Below are positions 1 to 7,216 of a DNA stretch of 7,939 nucleotides, in pieces. Both the position numbers and the translations under genes were made by a program. A model generated the notes under the pieces. That model saw nothing but the letters and a program-made list of their open reading frames with translations. It had not been told where the DNA came from and did not search any database. This DNA is from an uncultured Prevotella sp. (GTDB taxonomy: Bacteria > Bacteroidota > Bacteroidia > Bacteroidales > Bacteroidaceae), in contig USCX01000056.1 of assembly GCA_900553285.1 (NCBI GenBank), positions 1-7,939 of the forward strand. Reading direction: 5' to 3'. The stretch's first letter is position 1. Every line of letters starts with the position of its first letter.

Positions 1-681
1 GTGGTGGTGGCGGCCGACGATTCGATAGCGCGGCGATGTGCGGCCAACGACACTCTGATTTCAGCTCCCCGGCCCCGGATTCGCCTGACTGCGGCCGACG
101 GGCGGCCGGTACGAAACCGGGTGACGAGCGTGCCGAGTTTTCGTGATTGTTTTCCCGATATGAACGACGTGCAGTTGGTCACGGCCCAGCGGCTCGGTGT
201 TCCGCCCGTGCAGAACCGTGATGAGGCCGCGCGGAATAAAGACGGACTGGTGTATGTGGGCGACAATCCCTTTTATCATGTGCAGCCCTTGTCGCACTCG
301 ATACCTTATCTCGTTCCGCGCGCGGCCAATCTGCTGACGCACATTTCGAGAGCGTTTCTCGACTCTCTGTCGTCGAAAGGCATCCCGTTTCACAAACTGA
401 TTATCACGTCGGTGCTCCGCACGGAAGATGACGTGGCAAGGTTGCGTAACTTTAATGCGAATGCGTCGAGCCAGAGTTGCCACCGCTACGGTACGACATT
501 CGATATCAGCTATAACCGGTATGTAACCGTGGAAGACCCCGACGGACCTGAACGGCGACGGGTGAGGAACGACACGTTGAAATGGGTGCTCTCGGAGGTG
601 CTGTACGATCAACGCGCGTTAGGCACGTGTTACGTCAAGTATGAAGTGAAACAAGGATGTTTCCATGTGACGGTGCGTTAG
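1..681 (+). CDS. DUF5715 family protein, M15-peptidase-like (5' partial)
   Basis: The protein resembles the Bacteroidetes DUF5715 family, whose core looks like D-Ala-D-Ala carboxypeptidase/M15A (YcbK-like) metallopeptidases. In the visible 226 residues, a stretch near 133-140 ending SVLRT resembles the M15 'SGYRS' segment. It is followed by S-C-H-R-Y-G-T-T-F-D at 159-168, a match to the SxHxxGxxxD zinc motif (His161, Asp168), and by C-F-H-V-T-V near the C-terminus with His222 as likely third ligand. Glu215 is a candidate catalytic acid. A role in cell-wall or periplasmic peptide processing is inferred, not shown. The frame is open to the first base, and although that base starts a GTG codon there is no signal peptide. 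The hydrophobic VVVAADDS beginning may be the end of one, so I think the true start lies outside the window. It converges on fmt and is followed by a strong hairpin. Family call fairly confident; enzymatic activity uncertain. Confidence 0.75.
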   Translation: MVVAADDSIARRCAANDTLISAPRPRIRLTAADGRPVRNRVTSVPSFRDCFPDMNDVQLVTAQRLGVPPVQNRDEAARNKDGLVYVGDNPFYHVQPLSHSIPYLVPRAANLLTHISRAFLDSLSSKGIPFHKLIITSVLRTEDDVARLRNFNANASSQSCHRYGTTFDISYNRYVTVEDPDGPERRRVRNDTLKWVLSEVLYDQRALGTCYVKYEVKQGCFHVTVR

Positions 682-710
682 GAATGTCCGGACTGCTGGT
701 CGGTGACATG

Positions 711-760
711 CGAAAAGACATCGCAGCGACGGTTTTATTTGTCGCTGCGATGTCTTTTCG
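711..760. terminator. Bidirectional intrinsic terminator (perfect 20-bp inverted repeat)
   Basis: Positions 711-730 and 741-760 are exact reverse complements (20 of 20) around a T-rich 10-base loop (ggttttattt). Each arm carries an AAAA/TTTT stretch at its outer side next to a GC-rich inner stem, so transcripts from either strand give a hairpin whose 3' side ends in UUUU. It lies 30 bp after the DUF5715 stop and about 70 bp after the fmt stop, between convergent genes. It most likely ends both transcripts. Confidence 0.9.
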
Positions 761-791
761 TGTCGGAGTGACCGTCAGAGACAGTCCGCCG

Positions 792-818
792 AACGTTTCC
801 CGGTAGGCGGGAAACGTT
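792..818. terminator. Second hairpin downstream of fmt
   Basis: An 11-bp perfect inverted repeat (792-802 with 808-818, loop gtagg) begins 9 bp after the fmt stop codon. Read on the minus strand it has no T-run after it, so alone it is a weak terminator; on the plus strand a T5 tract follows about six bases later (824-828). It may be a 3'-end stabilising hairpin for the operon mRNA or an auxiliary terminator. The structure is clear, the function is inferred. Confidence 0.5.
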
Positions 819-827
819 ATCCCTTTT

Positions 828-1796
828 TCACTCCGCGTGGCAATGGCCACCCAAATGGAACCCTCGGAGATAGTCGGTGACAGACATGCGTTTCTTTCCG
901 GATTGTTGGACGTCTGTGAGCAGCACGTAGCCGTCGGTCGTTGCTATCCTGAACTGACTTTGGCCGTCCGTCTCTACGCTGCCGGCGGGTACGGAAGGCT
1001 TGCAAAATTGTTTTTCGCAGGCGTAGATTTTCAGTGTAGTCACTTTGTCGCCGTTGTGAAGCTCCGTCCATGCGGCCGGATAAGGCGAAAGTCCGCGAAC
1101 GAAGTCATAGATGGCTTTCACTCCCTGCGACCAGTTTATGCGGCATGTTTCTTTGAAAATTTTTGGAGCGCCGTGCAGGGCGGTTCCCGCAGCTATTTCC
1201 GTTTGGGGGACCGACTTGACGGTTCCGTCGAGAATGCGGTCGACTGTTTCAGTGACGAGGCGTCCGCCCAGGAGCATAAGGCGGTCGTGGACGTCGCCGG
1301 CTGTGTCTGTGTCTGCTATGGGCACATGCACTTGCTGTATGATGTCGCCGGTGTCTATTTCGTGTTTGAGGAAGAACGTCGTGATGCCTGTTTCCGTTTC
1401 TCCATTGATGACCGCCCAGTTGATGGGGGCTGCGCCGCGGTACTGCGGAAGAAGCGAGGCATGGAGGTTGAACGTGCCCAGACGGGGCATGGCCCATACG
1501 ACTTCCGGCAACATGCGGAATGCGACGACGATTTGCAGATCGGCCCGTAGTGAGCGCAGTTCTTCTACGAATTGAGGATCTTTCAACTTGGCGGGTTGAA
1601 GGACGGCCAGTCCGTGGCGGACGGCGTATTCCTTGACCGGGCTTGGATGGAGCTCGCTTTGGTGGCGGCCGATGGCTTTGTCGGGCATGGTGACGACACC
1701 GACCACGTTGTATCCGCCTTCGACAAGGGCGCGCAGGCTTTCGACGGCAAATTCCGGCGTGCCCATATACACAATGCGTAGGTCTTCTTTTTTCAT
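828..1796 (-). CDS. fmt: Methionyl-tRNA formyltransferase
   Basis: Fmt transfers a formyl group from 10-formyl-tetrahydrofolate to the amino group of Met-tRNA(fMet), producing the initiator tRNA for bacterial translation in the cytoplasm. The 322-residue protein is full length for the family. The N-terminus has the family signature V-Y-M-G-T-P-E-F-A-V (9-18). The catalytic core is intact: N110-L-H112, S-L-L-P-x-Y-R-G (114-121) and Asp148 in E-I-D-T-G-D, which line up with Asn106, His108 and Asp144 of the E. coli enzyme. The C-terminal OB-like tRNA-binding domain begins after the linker A-P-K-I at about 210. The ATG at 1796 is the natural start and lies 20 bp after the CLC gene's stop, so fmt is the last gene of the operon; no Shine-Dalgarno sequence precedes it. 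Hairpins follow at 711-818. Confidence 0.97.
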   Translation of the reverse strand: MKKEDLRIVYMGTPEFAVESLRALVEGGYNVVGVVTMPDKAIGRHQSELHPSPVKEYAVRHGLAVLQPAKLKDPQFVEELRSLRADLQIVVAFRMLPEVVWAMPRLGTFNLHASLLPQYRGAAPINWAVINGETETGITTFFLKHEIDTGDIIQQVHVPIADTDTAGDVHDRLMLLGGRLVTETVDRILDGTVKSVPQTEIAAGTALHGAPKIFKETCRINWSQGVKAIYDFVRGLSPYPAAWTELHNGDKVTTLKIYACEKQFCKPSVPAGSVETDGQSQFRIATTDGYVLLTDVQQSGKKRMSVTDYLRGFHLGGHCHAE

Positions 1797-1816
1797 GCTG
1801 GCGATATGTGTGGAGG

Positions 1817-3613
1817 TTATTCTTCTGAGAAGTCGACGAGGATTTTACGATAAGAACTGTAAAGGTGCTCTTTGGTGACGAAACCGACGAATACGCGGCG
1901 GGCGTCGACGACGGGCAGCACGTCGGCACCCGTGTCTTCGAATTGTTGCATGACGGCCGACATGGGGTCGTCGCTACTCAATATGGAGGAGGCCGGTTTC
2001 ATGAGTTGTTCCGCCGTGTAATAACGGTATAGTTCCGGTCGGAATGCAATCTTTCGTATGTCCTTGAACTCGATGACGCCGAGCAAGGCGCCTTTCCCGT
2101 CTGTTACGGCAAAGACACTCGACTGGCTGTTGGCGATGATGCGGACGATCTGGCCCAGATTCATGTCGGGCGTGAGGTGCGGCGTCGTCTTGTCGATGAT
2201 GGCATCCAGCGTCATCAGCGTCAGGATGGACCGGTCCTTGTGGTGCGTGAGCAGTTGTCCTGTGCGGGCCAGGCGCATGGCATAAATGCTGTGCGGCTCG
2301 AAGATGTTGATGGTGAGGTAGGACGACACGGAAACGATGATGAGCGGAATGAAAAGGTCATAGCCTCCGGTGAGCTCGGCTATGAGGAACACGCCCGTCA
2401 ACGGCGCGTGGAACACGCCGCTCATGAGGCCGGCCATCCCAAGAAGGGCATAATTCGTCTCGGGGACATGAATGCCGAAAAGATGGAACTGATTCCATAC
2501 CTGGGCGAAGATAAAGCCCCCGATGCAGCCGAGGAAAAGGCTGGGGGCAAATGTACCGCCGCAACCGCCGCCGCCGTTGGTGGCCGTCGTGGCAAAGACC
2601 TTGAACGCTACAATCAGTGTCAGGTAGAGCAGCAAGTATTCCGGGTGACCGTAGAACATGGAGTTGTTCATCACCTGTTCCCATTCGCCGATGCCTTTCC
2701 CGTCCAAAAGAAGCGTAATGGTGGAGTAGCCTTCGCCGTAGAGTGGTGGAAAGAAGTAAATGAGGACGGCGAGCACCGTGCCGCCTAACGCAAGGCGTTT
2801 GTACAAACCTTTTAACCGGCTGAACAACTGTTCGAAGGCATTCATCGCCCGGGTGAAATAGAGCGCGATCAGACCACAGAAAATGCCCAATAGGATGGAC
2901 GAAGGGATGCGCTCGACGGCAAAGGGATTGTGCAGTTCGAAGGCAAAGAGAGCACCTGTGCCGCTGAGCGCATAGGTGACACATGTGGCCGTTACGCTCG
3001 ATATGAGGAGGGGCAGGAGCGAGGCCATGGTCAGATCGATCATCAGGACCTCCAATGTGAACACTAACCCGGCTATGGGGGCTTTGAAAATGCCCGCTAC
3101 GGCGCCCGATGCTCCACAGCCGATAAGGAGCATCAGCGTTTTGTGGTCCATTTTGAAGATACGTCCCAAGTCTGAACCTATGGCTGACCCTGTCAGCACG
3201 ATGGGCGATTCGGCGCCGACCGACCCTCCGAAACCGATGGTGATGGCTGATGCGATGACGCTTGACCAGCAGTTGTGACGCCGGATGTGGCCTTGTCTGC
3301 GCGAGATGGCGTATAAAATTTTCGTGACGCCGTGCCCGATGTCGTCGCGGACGATATATTTAATGAACAGCGCAGTGAGGTATATGCCGACAACCGGGTA
3401 GACAAGAAACAGCCAGTTGGAGCCCGTTACGTCGAAACTGTCCGTCAGGATGAACTCAATTTCGTGAATGAGCCATTTGAGGATGAAACCGGCTAACGCA
3501 GTGGCCACGCCTACTAGGAAACTGAGTACCAGTATGACTTGGCGCTGACTGAGGTGACGTTCAATCCAGCCGATGAGCGGATTGGCTGCGTGTGCGGTTT
3601 GTGTGTGGACCAT
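1817..3613 (-). CDS. CLC-family chloride channel/transporter with tandem CBS domains
   Basis: This is an inner-membrane protein of the CLC family, which carries Cl- (or similar anions) either passively or in exchange for protons. Of 598 residues, about 20-450 form the many membrane helices and about 466-592 form two CBS domains that may bind adenine nucleotides. Anion-pathway elements in order are G-H-G-V-T (93-97, equivalent to GSGIP), G-A-E-S-P (133-137) with gating glutamate Glu135, G-T-F-A-P (353-357), and Tyr444, equivalent to the central tyrosine of ClC-ec1. Two positions are unusual. The residue aligned with the internal proton glutamate (Glu203 in ClC-ec1) is Val189, as in animal CLC channels, and the central serine is replaced by His94. 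Channel-like or loosely coupled transport is therefore possible. The gene starts 3 bp after the TsaC stop, suggesting coupled translation, and ends 20 bp before fmt. Family certain, transport mode not. Confidence 0.95.
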   Translation of the reverse strand: MVHTQTAHAANPLIGWIERHLSQRQVILVLSFLVGVATALAGFILKWLIHEIEFILTDSFDVTGSNWLFLVYPVVGIYLTALFIKYIVRDDIGHGVTKILYAISRRQGHIRRHNCWSSVIASAITIGFGGSVGAESPIVLTGSAIGSDLGRIFKMDHKTLMLLIGCGASGAVAGIFKAPIAGLVFTLEVLMIDLTMASLLPLLISSVTATCVTYALSGTGALFAFELHNPFAVERIPSSILLGIFCGLIALYFTRAMNAFEQLFSRLKGLYKRLALGGTVLAVLIYFFPPLYGEGYSTITLLLDGKGIGEWEQVMNNSMFYGHPEYLLLYLTLIVAFKVFATTATNGGGGCGGTFAPSLFLGCIGGFIFAQVWNQFHLFGIHVPETNYALLGMAGLMSGVFHAPLTGVFLIAELTGGYDLFIPLIIVSVSSYLTINIFEPHSIYAMRLARTGQLLTHHKDRSILTLMTLDAIIDKTTPHLTPDMNLGQIVRIIANSQSSVFAVTDGKGALLGVIEFKDIRKIAFRPELYRYYTAEQLMKPASSILSSDDPMSAVMQQFEDTGADVLPVVDARRVFVGFVTKEHLYSSYRKILVDFSEE

Positions 3614-3616
3614 CGT

Positions 3617-4192
3617 TTATTCTCTGATTATTTTGAATTCTCCGCTTGCCGACAATTTGATGATGGATGACGGACGGGAGGGAGTATGTTCGTCGCGTCT
3701 TGATGTGCAGATGTAGTCGACGGCGTTCTTGATGTCGTCTGAAATTTCGTCGAAAGTAGCCGGCGAGGGCTCGCCGCTCAGGTTGGCGGATGTGGAGACT
3801 ATCGGCCGATGAAAGCGTAGGCAGAGTTCTTTGCTGAACGCTTCGTTGGTCAGGCGGATGGCGACGCTCCCGTCTTCTGCCACAAGGTTGGGAGCCAGAT
3901 GGCGGGCTCCGTCGTAAATGATGGTCAGCGGACGTGTGCTGCACTCGATGAGTTGCCAAGCTACCTCGGGGACTTCGCTGACATAACCTTGGATTTTGGC
4001 TTCCGAGTCGACCAGAGTGATGAGCGCTTTGGCGTCAGCACGATGTTTGATCTCGTAGACGCGGCGCACGGCCTCTTCGTTGGTCGCATCGCAGCCGATG
4101 CCCCAGATTGTGTCCGTCGGATAAAGAATGACGCCCCCCTTGTTCAGGACTTCGATGGCCTTTTTGATGTCTTCGCGCATGACTTGGTCCAT
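3617..4192 (-). CDS. tsaC: L-threonylcarbamoyladenylate synthase (TsaC/Sua5/YwlC family)
   Basis: The enzyme makes threonylcarbamoyl-AMP from threonine, bicarbonate and ATP; TsaD and partners then place the group on A37 of tRNAs that read ANN codons (t6A). The 191-residue protein is a single YrdC/Sua5 domain without the extra C-terminal Sua5 domain of longer homologues. Motifs are P-T-D-T-I-W-G-I-G-C-D (25-35), K49-H-R51 with Lys55, the conserved S-T-S-A-N (133-137) and P-S-S-I-I (174-178). I chose the ATG at 4192, 13 bp after the prfC stop. The in-frame ATG at 4180 is equally possible and gives a start closer to what I recall for Bacteroides homologues. A longer reading that begins at 4375 would run deep into prfC and its extra residues do not look like protein of this family. 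The stop is 3 bp before the CLC start. tsaC or ywlC would both be acceptable symbols. Confidence 0.93.
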   Translation of the reverse strand: MDQVMREDIKKAIEVLNKGGVILYPTDTIWGIGCDATNEEAVRRVYEIKHRADAKALITLVDSEAKIQGYVSEVPEVAWQLIECSTRPLTIIYDGARHLAPNLVAEDGSVAIRLTNEAFSKELCLRFHRPIVSTSANLSGEPSPATFDEISDDIKNAVDYICTSRRDEHTPSRPSSIIKLSASGEFKIIRE

Positions 4193-4205
4193 GGCTGAAA
4201 CGTGT

Positions 4206-5771
4206 TTAGAATTCGCTGGTGAAGTGGAACTTGATGTGGTCGAAGTCAGCTTGTGCCATTTGAAGCACGTAATTGCTGTCCGCAAGGAATACGTCGCGGC
4301 CGTCACGGTCTTTGGCCATGTACTGGAACTTGCGCTTTTTGAAGGCTTCGAGTTGGGCCGGGTCGTCGCTTTCAATCCAACAAGCCTTGTAGAGGCTGAG
4401 AGGTTCCCAGCGGCATTTGGCGTTATATTCGTTTTCCAAGCGATATTGGATGACCTCGAATTGCAGCTGGCCGACCGTTCCGATGATTTTGCGGTTGTTG
4501 AACTGGTTGATGAATAACTGGGCGACGCCTTCGTCCATGAGTTGTTCGATACCCTTGTTGAGCTGCTTTGTCTTCATGGGGTCAGCGTTTTCAATGTATT
4601 TGAACATCTCGGGCGAGAAACTGGGCAGGCCGCGAAAATGAAGCTGCTCGCCTTCCGTCAGGGTGTCGCCGATTTTGAAAATGCCGTTGTCGGGCAGGCC
4701 GACGATGTCACCGGGCCATGCTTCGTCAATCGTGCTCTTGCGTTGAGCCATGAATTGAGTCGGCGAGGAGAAGCGGACGGTTTTTCCTTGCCGGACATGA
4801 AGATAGGGAGCGTTACGGACAAAGCGGCCGCTGCATACCTTACAGAAGGCGATGCAAGAGCGGTGATTGGGGTCGATGTTGGCTGTTATCTTGAAGATGA
4901 AGCCCGTAAACTTGGGCTCTTCGGGTTTCACCTCGCGCTCTTCGGCTCGCGTGGGACGTGGGGAAGGCGCAATCTTGACGAAGCAGTCCAGTAGTTCTTT
5001 TACGCCGAAGTTGTTGAGCGCGGAGCCGAAGAATACAGGCGCGACATCTGCGGCGAGGTAATCTTCGACGTTGAATTCCGGGTAGACGCCAGAAACGAGC
5101 TCGAGGTCTTCCCTGAGCTTGGTGGCATCGGCCGTCCCGACGGGTGCTTCCAACTGGTTGCTGTGGATGTCGACTTCGATTTTCTCCGTGACTTTCTGTT
5201 TGTCCGGGGCGAAGAGGTCGAGTTTTTGTTCGTAGATGTTGTAGACACCTTTGAAGCGCTGGCCTTGATTGATGGGCCATGAGAGGGGACGGACGCTGAT
5301 TTGCAACTCTTGTTCGAGCTCATCAAGCAGGTCGAAGGGGTCTTTGCCTTCGCGGTCCATTTTGTTGATGAAAATGATGACTGGCGTTTTCCGCATGCGG
5401 CAGACCGCCATGAGCTTACGGGTTTGTGCTTCGACGCCCTTTGCGCCGTCTACAACGATGATGGCACTGTCTACGGCGGTCAGCGTGCGGAAGGTGTCTT
5501 CGGCAAAATCCTGGTGGCCCGGTGTGTCGAGGATGTTCACTTTATAACCCTCGTAATCGAATTCCATGACGGAGGTAGTGACCGAGATGCCGCGTTGCTT
5601 TTCGATCTCCATCCAGTCGCTGGTAGCGGTTTTCTTTATCTTGTTGTTTTTTACGGCGCCGGCCACTTGGATTTGTCCGCCGAAGAGCAGCAGCTTTTCG
5701 GTGAGGGTTGTCTTTCCGGCGTCGGGGTGTGAGATGATGGCAAAGGTTCGTCTTCTTTCTATTTCGTTCAT
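4206..5771 (-). CDS. prfC: Peptide chain release factor 3 (RF3)
   Basis: RF3 is a ribosome-associated GTPase that removes RF1/RF2 after peptide release and so speeds termination. The 521 residues are normal for the family. GTPase motifs are S-H-P-D-A-G-K-T (14-21, G1), R-G-I-S-V-T (60-65, G2), D-T-P-G-H (82-86, G3) and N-K-M-D (136-139, G4). The stretch S-D-W-M-E-I-E-K-Q-R-G before G2 separates RF3 from the related EF-G and LepA. The middle and C-terminal parts match the RF3-specific domains through to the end. The start ATG at 5771 gives the typical short N-terminus just before the F-A-I-I-S-H strand. It follows rfbD by 22 bp and precedes tsaC by 13 bp. No Shine-Dalgarno-like sequence is seen. 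Confidence 0.97.
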   Translation of the reverse strand: MNEIERRRTFAIISHPDAGKTTLTEKLLLFGGQIQVAGAVKNNKIKKTATSDWMEIEKQRGISVTTSVMEFDYEGYKVNILDTPGHQDFAEDTFRTLTAVDSAIIVVDGAKGVEAQTRKLMAVCRMRKTPVIIFINKMDREGKDPFDLLDELEQELQISVRPLSWPINQGQRFKGVYNIYEQKLDLFAPDKQKVTEKIEVDIHSNQLEAPVGTADATKLREDLELVSGVYPEFNVEDYLAADVAPVFFGSALNNFGVKELLDCFVKIAPSPRPTRAEEREVKPEEPKFTGFIFKITANIDPNHRSCIAFCKVCSGRFVRNAPYLHVRQGKTVRFSSPTQFMAQRKSTIDEAWPGDIVGLPDNGIFKIGDTLTEGEQLHFRGLPSFSPEMFKYIENADPMKTKQLNKGIEQLMDEGVAQLFINQFNNRKIIGTVGQLQFEVIQYRLENEYNAKCRWEPLSLYKACWIESDDPAQLEAFKKRKFQYMAKDRDGRDVFLADSNYVLQMAQADFDHIKFHFTSEF

Positions 5772-5793
5772 AATCTTTGTCGATGTAGGCGAA

Positions 5794-6651
5794 TTACAGT
5801 TTTTTGAGGCAGGATTTCAGGGCGTCCTCCCACCAGCGGATGTCGAGGCCATAGGTCCGCTTGAGTTTGCTTTTGTCGAGTACGGAATAGTGGGGGCGTT
5901 GTGCGGCACTGGGAAATTCGTCGGTACGAAGGGGGCGGACCCGGCAGTCGTCTTCGTCGATGCCTTTGAGGCGGAAGATGGTTTTTGTGAAGTCGTACCA
6001 TGAGCATGCCCCTTCGTTGGTGAAGTGATAGATGCCGGGCACGATGCCTTGTTCAAGTATGGTGCAGATGGCGCGGGCCAGGTCGTGCGCGTATGTCGGT
6101 GTGCCTATCTGGTCGGCCACTACGCCGATTTCATCGCGTTCTCTGGCCAGACGGAGCATCGTCTTGACAAAGTTCTTCCCGTACGACGAATAAAGCCACG
6201 CCGTACGGATGATCATGGCGCCTGGACAGTTGCAGATCACTTTCTCCTCGCCCGCAAGTTTCGTGCGGCCGTAGGTGGAGCATGGGGCGGTAGGCATGTC
6301 TTCGCGATAGGGCTTGTGGCCTTTTCCGTCGAAAACATAATCCGTCGAAATCTGTATCATTGACCCTCCGCGCGAGGCGATGGCTTCTGCTAGGTAGCCG
6401 GGCGCGACATGGTTGAGCAGATCGCATTTCCCGATGTCGTTTTCCGCCTGGTCGACAGCGGTGTAGGCGGCACAATTGACTACGCAGTCCACTTCGCGCT
6501 CTTCGATATAGGTGCGTACCGCCTTGCGGTCTGTTATGTCCAGTTCGGTGTAGTCGGTGAAGAGGAAGTCGAGCGTTTCGTAATCCCCGGCTATATCTTG
6601 AAGTTCACTGCCCAATTGCCCCCGGCAGCCTGTGACGAGTATTCTGTGCAT
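5794..6651 (-). CDS. rfbD: dTDP-4-dehydrorhamnose reductase
   Basis: RfbD/RmlD performs the last step of dTDP-L-rhamnose synthesis, the NAD(P)H-dependent reduction of dTDP-4-dehydro-L-rhamnose, in the cytoplasm. The product feeds surface polysaccharide or glycan assembly. At 285 residues it is full length. It has the Rossmann motif T-G-C-R-G-Q-L-G (7-14), the family stretch C-A-A-Y-T-A-V-D-x-A-E (60-70), S-T-D-Y-V-F-D-G (102-109) with the SDR-type threonine, catalytic Y127-G-R-T-K131, R-T-A-W-L-Y (149-154) and D-Q-I-G-T-P-T (180-186). The start ATG at 6651 lies 17 bp after the DUF4924 stop, in an AT-rich gap. Its usual partners rfbA, rfbB and rfbC are not next to it here, so they must lie elsewhere if the pathway is complete. 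An alternative symbol is rmlD. Confidence 0.96.
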   Translation of the reverse strand: MHRILVTGCRGQLGSELQDIAGDYETLDFLFTDYTELDITDRKAVRTYIEEREVDCVVNCAAYTAVDQAENDIGKCDLLNHVAPGYLAEAIASRGGSMIQISTDYVFDGKGHKPYREDMPTAPCSTYGRTKLAGEEKVICNCPGAMIIRTAWLYSSYGKNFVKTMLRLARERDEIGVVADQIGTPTYAHDLARAICTILEQGIVPGIYHFTNEGACSWYDFTKTIFRLKGIDEDDCRVRPLRTDEFPSAAQRPHYSVLDKSKLKRTYGLDIRWWEDALKSCLKKL

Positions 6652-6668
6652 AGTATATAATATGTGTC

Positions 6669-7211
6669 TTAGAATTCGATGGGTTCTTCTTTGTCTTTGA
6701 AGTAATAGTCGGAGAGTTGTCCGAGCAGGGTTGAGATGTCTTTGACGGCAGCCGCCGTCTCAGGTGAGATTTCTTTTTTCTGCAAACGCAGCATCATGAC
6801 GCCATAGAGTATGTCGAAGCATGTTTGCAGTTCTCCTTCGTCTTTATGTCCACCGCGGTTGCGCACTTCGACGATGTAGGGCAACACTTTGTAGTAGGCT
6901 GAGCGGTAGTAAGGAAAATGGGCGGAGGCGACCAGCTTTTCGTGCAGTTCGGAAAGGTCTTGCAGCGCGTTGCGGTTGATTTGCAGATGCCCCTTTTCTG
7001 CAACGCCCTCCGACCGCATCATTTCGCACAGGTTGGCATACCATTGTTCCATTTGTGAGCGTGCGTCCGCTGGCAGGTCGAATTTAGACAGGTAGTTCTC
7101 CCGCAGGCGGTCGATGTCGCATCCGTTTGCCCGGAGCAGGTCTTCTACTTGCCACATGTACAGCAGGTATTCTGCGCGGTTGGTTTCTTTTAATCGGTTG
7201 GCTATCAGCAT
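6669..7211 (-). CDS. DUF4924 family protein
   Basis: This protein of unknown function matches the Bacteroidetes DUF4924 family as I remember it, with the typical beginning M-L-I-A-N-R-L-K-E-T-N-R-A-E-Y and a length of 180 residues. Other recognisable segments are W-Q-V-E-D-L-L-R-A-N (near 20-29), M-M-R-S-E-G-V, F-P-Y-Y and Y-G-V-M-M-L-R-L-Q-K-K-E-I-S in the second half. It is predicted cytoplasmic and largely helical, with no signal peptide or membrane segment and no catalytic motif I can name. It is the first intact gene of the operon, 17 bp upstream of rfbD. The start is set at the ATG at 7209-7211 by the family's usual N-terminus, although the frame stays open upstream into a foreign helicase fragment. 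Its native promoter and leader are therefore not present. All 12 of its arginine codons are CGN. Confidence 0.88.
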   Translation of the reverse strand: MLIANRLKETNRAEYLLYMWQVEDLLRANGCDIDRLRENYLSKFDLPADARSQMEQWYANLCEMMRSEGVAEKGHLQINRNALQDLSELHEKLVASAHFPYYRSAYYKVLPYIVEVRNRGGHKDEGELQTCFDILYGVMMLRLQKKEISPETAAAVKDISTLLGQLSDYYFKDKEEPIEF

Positions 7212-7216
7212 AAATT
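7205..7216. other. Chimeric junction between two unrelated genomes
   Basis: On the minus strand the sequence passes from helicase codons (F-F-P-S-Y-K-F) straight into the DUF4924 start (M-L-I-A-N). Left of this point is Bacteroidales-like DNA (about 52% GC over the DUF4924 gene by hand count). Right of it the DNA is about 44% GC over 728 bp and uses mainly AGA/AGG for arginine. The exact breakpoint cannot be fixed because the shared ATG and neighbouring bases could belong to either side. No repeat, tRNA or insertion-sequence end is visible at the join. Confidence 0.85.

Noticed and set aside
1..3. GTG at base 1 as the true start of the DUF5715 gene
   Set aside because: The frame is open to the window edge, the first residues lack a signal peptide expected for such a protein, and the coincidence with the first base suggests truncation.
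61..612. A 183-codon minus-strand frame opposite the DUF5715 gene
   Set aside because: The plus strand carries the recognisable family motifs; the antisense product is Arg/His-rich and looks like a composition artefact.
837..1550. A 237-codon open frame on the plus strand opposite fmt
   Set aside because: It is a shadow of fmt, whose catalytic motifs are complete on the other strand. The plus-strand protein resembles nothing I know, and high GC makes long antisense frames common here.
2177..2788. A 203-codon plus-strand frame inside the CLC gene
   Set aside because: The CLC protein is intact through this whole region with membrane helices and selectivity motifs; the opposite frame is a shadow.
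4193..4375. Longer N-terminus for the TsaC gene, starting at 4375
   Set aside because: It would overlap the end of prfC by about 170 bp, and the added residues are Ser/Thr/Lys-rich out-of-frame sequence with no match to the family. The TsaC domain begins within 25 residues of the ATG at 4192.
6652..6668. AT-rich TATATA in the gap before rfbD as a promoter
   Set aside because: The gap is only 17 bp, with no room for a Bacteroidetes -33/-7 pair (TTTG and TAnnTTTG) outside coding sequence, and I see no match to these elements.
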